Of a stretch of 64,000 bases of DNA, positions 36,703 to 48,098 are shown piece by piece. The notes beneath the pieces were generated by a model. That model saw only the letters and a program-made list of their open reading frames with translations, did no database searches and was not told the DNA's origin. Positions within the stretch are counted from its first letter, which is position 1, and each line of letters opens with the position of its first letter. The stretch is from Chlorops oryzae (lineage: Eukaryota > Arthropoda > Insecta > Diptera > Chloropidae). The position numbers and the translations under genes are program-made. Location of the stretch: contig CM035807.1 of assembly GCA_020466095.1 (NCBI GenBank), forward strand, positions 78,552,595 through 78,616,594, in the 5' to 3' direction.

Positions 36703-39162
36703 CAGTACTTTAGTGGGAAATAATAACCGCTGCGCATGCGTGAAGGGTGATTTTGAAAATATGCATATTGCCCTAGCTATTGGCACCCCTTTAACTCTGG
36801 CTTTATTATTTCAATTTTTTTTTCTTCTCGTTGTTGTTATTCTCTCATTACAGTTCACAGCTTCTTGTCGTCATTTATGTAGCTGTAGTTGGTGTTGTTG
36901 TGCCTGCTGCCGCCGCTGCAGCAGCTAGAATTTCATTGTTGTGACACAAAAGGACATGTGCGCATGCGCGTCGACAATGACGTGCGCGCATGTTCGTTAC
37001 ACTCGAACGGAATTGTAGCAGAAGCTGGTGGCTTTCGAAACTGTCAGTTGGCATGTAGCATGTTGGCATGTCGCCTGTCGCGGCCGTGTTGCCATTTCCA
37101 TGCATTTTCGCTTGTTGACAACTTAAACGAATTATTTTTGAAAATCGTATTTTAATGAACGAAGCGCTCACCAGCGCCAGCGATTGACTGAGGCTTGTTT
37201 TCGTTCCCTTTTCCATGCGTGAAATATGTTTCATATTAAGATAGCATTGTCGCCGTATTTTGTTGTACCTACGGAGAATTTTGTTCCGGTATTGATATAC
37301 TTTGCTGACGTGACGTGACGGCTTTATGGGGTTGAATTTTCATCAATTTTCCATTTGAATTTTGTTCTCATTGTGACACCTTTTCGCTTTTCTTTATTTT
37401 TTCATCTTATTCAGATATATTTTCGGATGTTTTTCCTTTTGTTTGTTTTTGATTGTCCTGTTTTTTTTTTTTTTGTTTTTATTATTATTTTAGCTGCGAT
37501 GACAATCATTCGCTTGTACTTTCTTCTCTCATGAATGAATGAATTTCGAATTACGTAGAAGTAGGACGCTCTGATTGTAGGTCTTCATCTTTCGCGTTTG
37601 TTTTTTGCAGCTTCAGAAAAGTTTTCCCAAGCTTTCTCCTTGTTTGAGAAGTAGGTATGTTCCCCATTTTCCATAAATGTTTTCGAAAAGAGAATTGATA
37701 TGGAACATTTCGACGGGGTTTACCGTAAGAATTCACTAAGAAAATTGAACTTATGACAACCCTCATTAGGCATGCGTCGCAACATGCGTCTGCAATTTTG
37801 TTGTAGCAATGCAAATCGAAAATCTGCTTTCAATTTATTCATGTACACATTCGTGGAATTCGAGATGTGGACGGGACATTTGTGTGCATTGATTTCGGCA
37901 CTTAAGGACATAATAATCATCAGCAAACAATCATCAGCGGATTAGTGTACATCGTATGCGAGACGGACGGACTACAAACGAACCGAAATACCTAAATACT
38001 TCGGACGCAAACTGAGTAGCATTAAATGAAATTGAATTGAACAATCGAGAAAAGAGCAGAGGCAAAACATTGAACCACTACCCACCCTTCAGCATCAAAG
38101 GAGCAGAGGAGAGCCACGAACGAACGAACGAACGAGCTCGAAATTCAAAGAAGCTTTAGCTTTAGCCCAAAATGCCCTCTGGTCGTAGTGGGCACCAAAA
38201 ACAACATAACACAAATGAAAATTAGTCAAGTCGAAGACCAAGCAAAAAGAGCAGAATAAAAATTTGTTTACCCAAACAAGGATCAAATTGACACGAGGAA
38301 CAATCGTGCTGATGCAAGTACTACTTTGAATGCCACACTCGAAGCAGTCATGGGCTCGTTCGCTTCGGCCTTTTGGCGATTATGTGCAGTCGGTGAATAA
38401 GTAGGATTAGAATCAGAGCAGATTTAACGAGCGCCCGATGACATAAAACACAACGATACAACGAGTGTATTGAGGCATAAGCAGCCATTTTTGTGAACAG
38501 GAACACCTTGCGCTTCACCGAAGCACAAGTGGAAAGTGTCACTCGTCACCATTGACATTGGAGAGAACAAAAATCATAGCATTTTTCCCACTTTGAGATA
38601 ATTGTTTGAATAATGAACTGTCCTCTAAGCCTTTCGGAGATTAAATACCTTTTTCCATCAATTGAAATTCAATGGTTTCCGCTCAGCTGAAGGAATCGCC
38701 ATGGTTAATTACCATGGATATGTGGGATATTTGGAAAAAAAAATTTTTTTTTAAATCTATTTTTACCGACATTAAATTTAATTGCAAAATATGTCCACGC
38801 AATGTACACAACTTCTTCACAAATCGCATTATTCAATCGTTGCAGAAAAAAAAATGCAAAAATTTTTTTTTAAATTGAATAAAATCAATAAAAATGGAAT
38901 GCGCAAATTTATTCAAAATGCAACACCAAAACCATTAAAACCAGTCCAGCACAAACATGTGACACCGCGGTAAGCCGCAATACTTCTATTTGAATACAAA
39001 AAAAAGTACACTCATGGTCATGAGAATAGTCTTTGTTCTGAGAAATTACTTTTTTATATTATTATACAGCCCTTCAGTGAAGCTGAAGCATTTTTAAAAT
39101 CTTTTAGGCATTAAATAGGCTTGACCATGACTGACTAAGAGTTTTAGACTCTTTCACATAAC

Positions 39163-39615
39163 CAGACCGAGTCTAAATATTCCCGGGAGCTTAATACTGA
39201 AACTATATCCTTGAAAAAAAGTCTACATTTATTAGCAAACAATGAAGAGGATGTGAAGGAAGCAAGAATTTATAACATTTTTCAGCAGATGTGATCAAAT
39301 TTTTCCTTTAATTGACGCTAAGGTATACTTCCTTTTTCCGCATGGAAAAATTTATAGAAAAAAAATTCCAGGACAATATTCATTTAAAATAGGGCTCAAT
39401 TCCACCTCCATCCAACTGCTTTTACTTTCATATTAAAGTACCTATTTTGATATCTTTTGTATATGTATGTATGTATGTCCTTGCATATTGTCCAATCAGT
39501 GTCCTTGCCCATTGAAATTGAGTCGTCGCCACTGTCAGATTTAATTCAATGTGATCGACTTGAGTTCGAAATCCACTTTTCTACTGGAGTGCCTGCTATG
39601 CCCAGCCATTTAGTA
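39163..39615 (+). repeat. Segmental duplication, copy 2
   Basis: Partner of 36290-36702, about 2.9 kb downstream in the same orientation. The near-identical core is 39474-39612; similarity upstream of it is much lower and gapped. The open frame continues into this copy's own flank to 39666. The copies stop matching right after CCATTTRGTA, which contains a GT that could act as a splice donor. Confidence 0.75.
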
Positions 39616-40783
39616 GGCAATGGAGAAAAACTTCTAGGGAATAAGACTGAACAATCCCATAACTAAAAATAATGGATCAAGTGACGGATCGTTCGAAAAA
39701 ATTCCACTTAAGCTGGGGGAGAAAGTACTTGAAAAATTTCCTATTTTTAACCCATAGGCCTGTTTTCAAATAGCGCAGGAATTCGTGAAAAATTTCAACA
39801 AAAGCAAACGTATGAAACCACTTACAATCAAGACCGCAGTTAATTAGAACTGGTTCCATATATTTGGATGTGTTGAATGTTTGCAAGTATTTCTGCACAC
39901 ATATTCCTTATCGATTGGAAACCAGGTATTAATTGGTTTTATTTTATATTTTTAAATTTAGTTATCCTAATATTCTTTCTGGGGAAATGGTATTTTGACA
40001 TCCAAGGATTTCCTTTTTGATACGCTCATGTCTTAATCCAATATGGAGAAATCTTAAAAAATTAGATGAAATCCACAACTAAAGCATTCTTTTTGACCAT
40101 AACTGTACGGTGTACGACACAATGCGCTTCGGTAGCTTAATTAAAAAGTGAAATATCTAAATAAACATGGTTTGTTGCTGATGCTGCCGCTGCAGTTGTG
40201 CACTGTCTTTTTTATTTTAATTTATTTTTTTTGTCCATCACAGCGAACATTGATGCTTTTTCGATCTAAGCTGAGCGATGGCTATACATTCGTGATTTTA
40301 TTGGTTTATTGAATTAAGTGCAATCAACTTACGGCTTTTGATCAGCATTCCGGCGTGAAGTAAATGCGACATTGCAACGTCGCACTTACACGCAAAGCCA
40401 ATGGCGAGCGCTTTCCCCAACAGTCGACTGTAAATATTGATCAAATATTCAAATTCAACTTGAAATTCAATTCGAAATTCAAACAGCAACCGCACTCTAT
40501 TGGCATTCTAAAATCCGATAGTCGCTTTCAAAAATGCCGCCGCCACCGCCGCGCCGTCAGATTTTCTCGCCGCTTTTATTTGACAAATAGTTCACGCAAT
40601 TGATGAGAGAAAAATTTTTAAATAAATTTGCGTCGCAACGAATTAAACTTGACAATCGAGTCATGCTTGATTAGTTTTGACTGTAGAGAAATAATTCGTG
40701 GGGACATTTTTTTGGGTTTCTTATTTGAAGATTAATTATGAACTTCGAATGAGAAATTATGGCAAAAAAATTGTGGTTCGTCT

Positions 40784-40950
40784 CACTGTTGCCAGTTTGG
40801 CGAAATCTTCGCGGAAATATAAAGATCTTTAGTGGAGTTTTAGTGCAGAAAAGTGGTCAGGGAAGTTTTTAGGGGACCAAGTTTTTGTTTTTAGAATATT
40901 TTAAAATTAAATATTTAGGAATTTTGGACTTGTTTAGCGGGTTATTCCGC

Positions 40951-40991
<41 letters not shown>

Positions 40992-41001
40992 GGCAACAGT
41001 G
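40784..41001. mobile_element. 218-bp hAT-like MITE containing a 38-A run
   Basis: CACTGTTGCCAGTTT..GGCG at the left and its complement at the right form inverted repeats, interrupted on the right by an uninterrupted run of 38 A (40952-40989). The 8-bp flanks GTTCGTCT (40776-40783) and GTTCATCT (41002-41009) match at 7 of 8. A truncated relative lies at 10372-10520. Confidence 0.75.
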
Positions 41002-41613
41002 GTTCATCTAAGTTGATTTTCATAAAAAATATTGCAAAAAAAAACATTTATTTGAAATTTATAAAGAAAGAATTTTTATTATGAGAAGGTTTCTCCTTAT
41101 CCAAGCGTTAATCAGTTTAAATACTTCCAAAGACTTACTTGCCCAAGGATAAATTGAGTCGCATTTCGATCTCGTCAAAGAAGGGAGCAAATTGATGGCG
41201 GGTCTGAAAAGAATGTCAGTCAGAAAGTTCAGACTTTACTTGAATTAAAAACTTCATGCTGCTCATGGCAATCATGAACTATTTCCGTTCCAAATTGGGG
41301 AAGGAAACCGCATTGTCTGAGAAATATGACTATTCTAAATCTAAGCCTTAAGGGCTTCAAGTGCGACATCTCTTCACAGTTATCACGATTATTTGAGAGT
41401 TAAGTTAAACTAGTTTACACAAGTTTTTCGCAGTAGATGTAAAAATAAATATTTAAAAATTACACTGTGATAGTAGTTTTTTTGACCCCTTTTTGGCCCA
41501 TATCTATGTATCAGTTGATAAGATGCTGTGGACCCTTAAACCTAAAGCAATTTCTTGTGGTTGAAATTCTAATATCTCTTTTGGCCTAGTGAAGATATCG
41601 GACGCGAAATCTT

Positions 41614-41840
41614 TCAGCTGCGCGGTAATCGAAGTTCACATAGTCTACATCTCTTAGTGTCTATAAGGCCCATATGTTTTTAAGGTGGTATTTTTACAGG
41701 ATCATTGCTAGTTAAAAAACCAGTTACAATCCTAAGATCATTCCTGTTTAGAAGGAGAAATTTTCAGCCTCATTGTGACCGGGAAGAAATGAAATTTTTA
41801 GCCTGCCTAAGTTCATCTGCAGCGGTCCAAGCGTCCCTCT
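41614..41840 (-). pseudogene. Second non-LTR retrotransposon relic (RNase H/tail region)
   Basis: One minus-strand frame, broken by three in-frame stops, gives LRQAKNFISSRS, then KFLLLNRNDLRIVTGFLTS, then KHMGLIDTKRCRLCEL. This follows the pattern at the end of I/R1/Loa-type ORF2 proteins (S/N-RN-LR-VTG-LTGH, then HL..MGL-D...CR.C). No upstream reverse transcriptase was recognised. It is clearly dead and intronic. Confidence 0.65.
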
Positions 41841-44800
41841 TTAGTTTCAACTGCCTAGTCCTGTTTTGCCTATAGATTTCCCCATGTGAGAAAATCCAAG
41901 GCTGTATAAACACAGTTGAACTCTTCACTTCACTTGTGTTCAGCTTTCATAGGTCAATCCATTCTCTCTCAGCAAGCGTGAAATGATCTCTGATCAGGAA
42001 AATTTGAAATTTCACACAAAAAACGATCGCTCTACTTCCCGGCAGGACAAATCCTGTTCAGCCGAAAGGAAGGATTGTCAAAAAATGAAAATCTTGGAAT
42101 TTAAAGTACCTATTTAACATTGAAATATCCCTTTAAAAACAATGGGTCCTATGTTGCTTGTACTCGCATTAACACTTGCCATTTTTCACACACAGTCAAC
42201 TTATTTGCACATACTTATGTGACTGTGCTCAAAAGTGCAGTAAAAAACTCACAACGGAATGGAAACTGTTCAAGCAGCCAGCAGCTTTCACACTAGGCCA
42301 ATAAGGAATGCCCACGCGTGAAAAGCACATCCTCGTAAAAATAAAATAAAATGGGAATAAAAAAAAAAAAAAAACTTCCGACTCGACGAAACAGCGTCAA
42401 GCTGCGAACGTGCTCGCTCCTTTAAGTAGCGTGTGTATTTGACACTTGTTAAAATATTTGTGCTTAAGGCACAGTCCTGAGCTGAGAACTGATCCCTTCA
42501 ACACCCTTCAAGTGAGTAATAGTAAAACGAAAGAAAAAGATAAACAAAAAAAAAAAAAGAAAAACGTAACTGCAGAAAGAGCAGGAAAGAAAAAAGATTC
42601 CAACTGAATCGCGTACGTTCTTCACTGTGCCCGAATCGGCCAGTTGACACTTCTGGCTGCCGAGGAGGAAGCAACCAAAAGAATATTTAGCGAACGTGTT
42701 TTTCCAGCTAACAAGGATGTTAATTTTATTTTGCTAAATTCTTATTTGGACTCAAAATAAAATAATCAAAAAAAAAAAAAAAAAAAAATGAGAACAAAAA
42801 AGAACCAAGGAAGGACTCAACGAGAGAGTGGGGTGTTTGCTTTGCCTTCAATTGCATGTATCGCTTGTGGGAGCGTGCGAGTGTGCGTATGCTTGTGAGC
42901 CTGTGTTTACAGAGCACATACTTAAGTGTGCTGGGATACTAAACGGCTGCGGAAATGAAAAACTCGAGTATGTCCGCATCTCTCTCGACGGCAAATAAAT
43001 GATCCAAAGAAGTCCTTTCAATGCATGCAACAAACGAACGCCACCAACACTCCATATATAAACACTTGACACGAACTTGCACATTAGACCCCAGTCAACT
43101 CCAAATGGTCACTGGAAAAATGCCGAATAAAAAAACGTAGCAGAAGAGAAAGGACAGAGGACAGAGTAAAAGCACAAACAATAGGGAAATTCTGAAAAAG
43201 GATACATCAAGCGAACGCACGCACGCACACAAACACATATACATACGTTCACCCACTGGACCTCTTTCTGTTTCACAACAATTTGGTCTGTTGGTTTAAG
43301 GAAAATTATTAAGGATATTTTTGTGGTGCTGATGAGTTTGCACAGTAACACAAAATGAACGACTATGTGGGCCAGAGCATGATAAATGTATTTATTTTGA
43401 TTTCTTTTCTTAATTTTTTAACATTTTTTTTTTTTTGTGATGAACGAGAAAAAAGTTCAGCGCCCGAAAGTATACACCGCTGACCATTGAAGCTATCGTG
43501 CTTTGAATGTGTGGGTAATGGATGATTTTACTCATATTCGAAGGCTCTTAACTTACCACTTTGGCGAGTCAAAAGAGGTCAAAAGATGGATTTTATATGG
43601 ATTGGTATGGTGGAATATGAAACGTTGACGGACGAGGACGACAAGGACGATATATATCAATCATATCAATCAGTCATCTCGCATACAAAATAGCATCGTA
43701 TCGTCGATTTGTTTAGCGTTAGTCATAAGCACGGAATGCTCCTAGATATTTATGTACATACTATTTCCTTCGTTTATTTTTCACCCAAAAATGAAACGTT
43801 TTCAGTTGTTTGATCCTTGCGACTCTTTTCTCTTCGCTTGACATTTTGCGATGGTTTGTAGTATGGCCGCTCTTAATTGATGATGATTCGTCATTCGTTA
43901 TTCATTTCATGTGGTGTCTTGTTATGATAAATCACAGACGCATATACAATTATTTGATTTGATATTTTTAGTGCTTAGAATCAACATCACTAATTGAAAG
44001 GATAACAAAAAATGTTTATGCTTGCGATTTGCGATTTGATTGGGGAAATAATTGGACACTTTGTTTTTAGACTATGCGTCTGAACGGTATGCAGGGAAAA
44101 TAATCTCCTTGAGAAGGCTCTACTGAATGGATGAAAATGAAATTTAATTTTTTTTCAAAAATGTTTTCTCTTGAGATGATAAAGCTTTGAGTGGAGTTGA
44201 AAGGGATCAAAAAAGCGTTTTTCTGAAAGGTTTTGAGTCCATTGTGTTCAATTAATCCTCAATCGGGGGTTTTGTGATTTTGCTTCAGGCAAAATATCAT
44301 TGTCAATTAAAATTAGATAATCACTTTCATAATCCTTTTTCAAATTAATGTAAGTGACCGAAATAAGGCCATGCCAACGGTTTTTGTCGCACAGATGAAA
44401 ATTGATTACACTTAGAGAGATTTTGGATTTTAAACATTTTGGTTCAATCTTTTCTTTATACAAAAACGTAAAAAAAACAATTTTTTTTTTTAATGTATTC
44501 AGTAGAGACATTTTTAAATTGCCTTCTTTTGGCCTTATTAGGAACACCATGTCTTAATGAGGTTCAATCCTGATTGCTCGCTCTCAAAATCGCGCGAGAA
44601 AACAAAGTAAAAGATAACATTTTTTTATCTGACTTCATTCTAAATGTTGTTTGAGAACAAAAGTTAGTATATGTACCTACATATGTATGTTGCAGTAAAT
44701 GCCACTTAGGACGTTTACCGGCCCATTGTGATGCCACGAGGGGTTTTCTTGTGTTTGTGTGAGTGTATGTCTTATTACCCTGTAGTAAACAGTTGGGCAA

Positions 44801-45037
44801 TTCTCTGAAAAGAACTAGTACTTTAATCAGAACTAGAAGAACCAGTGCAATTTTTGGATAAGCTTCCACCATAAGTAGATATACTAGTGATAATGGGAAT
44901 AATCATATGCGTTCATTAAAGTTTAACTACAAATCAATCGATATTGATTGAGTATAAATGTTTTTCCCACGATGTGCTTACAGAAGAAGGAAAACAAATC
45001 AATGATTCTGGTACCTTTTTCCCGTAAACAGTACTAG

Positions 45038-45273
45038 CGTATATATAACTATATATGTCACTCAGGAGCCGTTTCTATTTTGGCTCTTTTCAACACGGTC
45101 TTGAGTACCCACCACGGTCTTGGGTACCCACCAAAATGAGCATTTTTCACTTAGGTACTCACCAAAAGTATTTCTCTCTCGCTCTTTTTTTGCCTGCCGA
45201 GTAACATCTCTTTCTAACTGGCGCGGAATGACCCGCCCAAAATCTATGAGAGTGACATATATAGTAATATATG
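45038..45273. mobile_element. 236-bp MITE with GTACTAG duplication
   Basis: The left end CGTATATATAACTATATATG and the complement of the right end CATATATTACTATATATGTC form inverted repeats that run into TCACTC. The 7-mer GTACTAG flanks both ends (45031-45037 and 45274-45280). The interior includes a short direct repeat, CACGGTCTTGRGTACCCACC, twice. Confidence 0.6.
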
Positions 45274-45477
45274 GTACTAGTATTTAACTGGTGCAAATTT
45301 ACCCAATTTTATCCAAAAATACTAGAATAGTTCTGGTGCATACTGTACTAGTGCTTTCCTGTAAACTAGTAAACTAGTAAACTACTAGTTGAAATTGGTA
45401 TATAGGGTATGTAGTGTGCCCTTAACATGCGATTTTTGAAAAACCAGTGCTAGACATGGAACATTATACTCCGTTTC

Positions 45478-45556
45478 CCATGTGCCGGAAATCGAACCCC
45501 GGACCCCGGGATCAAGAGCACAGCACGCATCTCCTACGCTATCCCAGAGCCACAAA
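45478..45556 (-). repeat. tRNA-like (SINE-like) unit 1
   Basis: On the minus strand the order is GTGGCTCTGGGATAGCGTAG, a variable middle, then GGGGTTCGATTTCCGGCACA. The second block resembles the internal B-box promoter (GGTTCGANTCC) with one extra T, and TGTG..CACA ends resemble an acceptor stem. The anticodon arm does not fold convincingly, so it is more likely a tRNA-derived SINE head than a working tRNA. Confidence 0.45.
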
Positions 45557-45559
45557 AGT

Positions 45560-45835
45560 TAATATAAATAGTGAAAGAATTTAATACCCTATAAATTAAA
45601 ACAATGTTAAGAAGATTTCTCTAAAGCTTTTATCGGCGAAGAGGTACGTTTAAATTTTTGGTGGAATTCCTCTTCAATAACATTCAGAAGATAACCCGCA
45701 AAATAAGAAGAAACCCTATTTATATAATATTAAGAAGGTGACTCGTAGAAATAATAAAGAAACCTTTTCAACAAAATTAAGATGATTAAGACGATGCCTC
45801 GTAAAAGTAATAAGGAATTCTTAGAAAAAATAAGA
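45560..45835. repeat. Degenerate ~60-bp tandem repeat between tRNA-like units
   Basis: About two and a half copies of a unit containing AATAAKAAGAAACC, ATTAAGA and GAYG..CTCGTAGAAA can be lined up between 45690 and 45825; the earlier part is more degenerate. It lies exactly between two tRNA-like units. It is not coding. Confidence 0.4.
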
Positions 45836-45839
45836 CAGG

Positions 45840-45937
45840 CTTGCCTTGGCCTTTCGAAGGTTAGTGGGTAGGGAGTTTGCGCTGATGCCAGCGAGGTCAA
45901 ATCCCCACTTGGACGAGTGTCGATTTTTTTTTTTTTT
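45840..45937 (+). repeat. tRNA-like (SINE-like) unit 2
   Basis: GGTTAGTGGGTAGGGAGTTT followed by GCGAGGTCAAATCCCCACTT resembles A-box and B-box blocks of a tRNA-derived promoter in normal order and spacing. It ends with a T-run (45925-45938). Orientation is opposite to units 1 and 3. It lacks a clear acceptor stem. Confidence 0.4.
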
Positions 45938-46189
45938 AACAAGTATGTTTGTATTTATATAACATTTAAATAATATAACACAACAAACTAGATGGAAAAA
46001 AAACACCTTTTAATAAAACTTTTTATGCAAAAACTACAACATAGTTCGAGTAAAGCTCATAGCAATTTTTTGAAAGAGTTTCTGCATGACGTTTTTGAAG
46101 GCTGGCAACTTGGTTTCTCTTCTCTGAGAGGAACACGGTTTTCCTTAAACTTTTAATTGCCTCTGTCAAGTCCCAATTTTTTCGCATCT

Positions 46190-46277
46190 TTTTTCGCCTG
46201 AGCGCGGAATCGAACTCGAACACTTTATATTTAAAATCGCATAGGCTGCCTCTAAGCCACCGAGAGATCCAGACCTT
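46190..46277 (-). repeat. tRNA-like (SINE-like) unit 3
   Basis: On the minus strand GGATCTCTCGGTGGCTTAGA (A-box TGGCTTAGAGG) is followed about 40 bases later by GTTCGAGTTCGATTCCGCGC (near-perfect B-box) and a GCGAAAAAAG tail. The middle, TTTTAAATATAAAG, cannot form a standard anticodon arm. It is interpreted as a tRNA-derived SINE head or a decayed tRNA gene. Confidence 0.5.
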
Positions 46278-47083
46278 ACTACATAGATTCTATTTATTCT
46301 ATCAACGTTGGAGAAAATCGAACTATAGATGCCTCTTATGTATGTATGTTAGTTATCTGTATAATATTCATAAATATATTCATTTTAGTAGAAAAATAGC
46401 CAATTGTCAGCCGATTTCATTTTCAATATATTTGTAAGTTGGGATCCCACTATCTGCGCAATTAGCACAATATAGGTAGATTTTTATCGAGCCAAATGGG
46501 AACAGATTTAAATAATTTCCACAATCACTCTTTACGGGCCATATACCGGCGCATATTGTCAAAGACTTTTTGGCGAATATCGGGGAATAATAAAAATCGG
46601 TCAAAACGATCACACTTGTCAACATCAGGTTCCAAAAATTGAAGTATACGGTGCGTTCACACTATCAGCACATCAATTGCGCACAAAATTCGACGCATTG
46701 CGCATATAACATAAGTAGTGTGTATCCCGGCTTTGGATAAAAGCCTCAAAAGATCAAGATAAAAATGAGAATAATTTCTACTCCACTGTACTCTACTCTC
46801 TTTGGTCACCATGCTTATTTAGACGTAAATCTCCTTAATTTTAGGCGACAGTTTTCGCTCTGTGTAAAGCCTCAATATTATGCATAATTGACCCTTAAAC
46901 TCAATCACTCAATTCCATTTATTAGTCATGCTTTTTATGACGTGACGTAATAAAACTCATAGGCATCTAAAAGTACCTACCTAATAATTTTAAATTTTTC
47001 GGACTTGCCAAAAAATCTTTCTTTAAATGAAGAATGAAGTAAGAACCTTTTTCGCTCTAATTTTGTCCTTTCCTCTTTTTCAG

Positions 47084-47229
47084 TTACGCAGTCATTACTG
47101 GACTCATTGAAAATCTTGCTCGACGTTGCATGAAAATTCGTGAATCCGTTGAAAGTCAAAAGAGTGTGATATTATCATTGCTGGCTACGCTTGGTTTGCT
47201 CACGAAATTCATTGACGTCTGCCAACCCG
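47084..47229 (+). CDS. SCAPER: SCAPER-like gene, second visible exon
   Basis: 146 bp. The acceptor TTTTTCAG ends at 47083; the donor G|GTAAGT begins at 47230. The leading T completes a serine codon with the previous exon; 48 codons follow (YAVITGLIENLARRC to FIDVCQP) and one base is carried over. The helical, leucine-rich sequence YAVITGLIENL..SLLATLGLLTKF matches the order of the vertebrate SCAPER C-terminal helical region (LVLVGLIDKL...HATGLL). The donor is followed by an AGT microsatellite. Confidence 0.85.
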
Positions 47230-47583
47230 GTAAGTAGTAGTAGTAGTAGTATGTTAGTAGTAGTAGTCGTGTGAGTTGTGTGAGGAAAGGGAAAATCGAA
47301 TGGTAAATGGAAAGCCGAAAGCCGAAAGAAGAAACTGTGGCTGCGTAAGTAAAGTAGTCGTGGCGCGAACGAAGACAGGAAGTAGCGCCGCGGCGGTGTC
47401 CTTGACTGGCGTGAGACGTGACGTCGCTGTGCAATGTGCATTTATGAACGTCAATTCTGAAGCGATTGGCTCGCTATTTTGAACACAGGCGGTTAATTTA
47501 CACCTTGTGGATAATTTTTGGAATTTACTTTTTATTATTCTAATTTTTTTATTTTTCATTCTTCTTTTTCAACTCTCTTGCAG
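47230..47583 (+). other. Phase-1 intron, 354 bp
   Basis: GTAAGT donor, CTCTCTTGCAG acceptor. It starts with a tract of TAG repeats and includes a moderately GC-rich stretch (47280-47470) that gives open frames on both strands; these are interrupted and unrelated to the spliced frame. Confidence 0.8.
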
Positions 47584-47676
47584 GACCCACTGACCAGACG
47601 CGTTTCCTCAGCGTAGCAAAGTCAACTGAACTTTTCGGTTCTGTTTCGATGCTGTATGCCAGCGTTGTGCCAATGG
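47584..47676 (+). CDS. SCAPER: SCAPER-like gene, third visible exon
   Basis: 93 bp, phase 1 at both ends. It encodes (G)PTDQTRFLSVAKSTELFGS then VSMLYASVVPM. I align it with the vertebrate SCAPER block DPTGLTAALQATDLAGVLHM followed by LYCVL, with DPT/GPT, the KSTELFG/QATDLAG core and LY conserved. The donor is GGTAAGT, the acceptor TTGCAG. Confidence 0.85.
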
Positions 47677-48006
47677 GTAAGTTCGCTTTAGAAACCACTT
47701 AAGAGGGGCACTACTATTTTGCTTACACTATATCCATACATATATTTCTATGAATGTATATGTGTGTGTGTGTGCAGGTTTTATGGGCAGTCAGTCGGGC
47801 CGCTCAAATTGAACGAATTGATCACGTGTAAAGTGGTCTTTTGAGTGCCATTAACGAGTATGGATTACCTCAAAAGTCTCAAGGTTTCGATCGTGATTTT
47901 TCGCTAAAAGCGGAAATTAGTTAAACTGAACTTTATTGATTTATAATCATTGTAAAACTAAATTGAATAGAATTTAATTTAAACAAATAAAAAAATCTAT
48001 TTACAG
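47677..48006 (+). other. Phase-1 intron, 330 bp
   Basis: GTAAGT donor and TATTTACAG acceptor. It contains a short TATGTGTGTGTGTG microsatellite near 47759 and is otherwise AT-rich. Confidence 0.8.
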
Positions 48007-48098
48007 GTGAATGCATTCCACCGCGTACGATTTCGTTAGCGGCAGCAACATTTAATTTATTAGTCTCAATGGCTGTGCTGGATCTTTCCACTTTTCAG
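48007..48098 (+). CDS. SCAPER: SCAPER-like gene, fourth visible exon
   Basis: 92 bp, entering in phase 1 and leaving in phase 0. It encodes (G)ECIPPRTISLAAATFNLLVS then MAVLDLSTFQ. It corresponds to vertebrate SCAPER NTIQVAIQSLRFFNSFAALH followed by LPAFQ, sharing the FN, the A.L.L..FQ ending and the exon-ending glutamine. The donor is CAG|GTGAGT. Confidence 0.85.

Larger units (their letters stand above)
8691..47083 (+). other. 38.4-kb phase-2 intron of the SCAPER-like gene
   Basis: Donor GTATGT at 8691; acceptor CCTCTTTTTCAG ending at 47083. No exon of the host gene was found inside, and direct joining of the two flanking exons keeps the frame and the family pattern. The intron holds the MITEs, relics and repeats listed separately. 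Stretches such as 10530-14790, 17450-20500, 25920-27130, 27260-32430, 33000-36280 and 42100-45030 are AT-rich intronic DNA with poly-A/T runs, microsatellites and only chance or low-complexity open frames; I saw no supportable gene in them. Confidence 0.7.

Noticed and set aside
36875..37234. Open frames on both strands near GCTGCTGC repeats
   Set aside because: Low-complexity alanine/threonine runs; open in both directions by composition.
44248..44872. Two adjacent minus-strand frames of about 100 codons
   Set aside because: No recognisable motif, AT-rich codons and no conserved pattern; likely chance.
45478..45556. Working tRNA gene
   Set aside because: The B-box has an extra base and the anticodon arm does not fold; called SINE-like instead.
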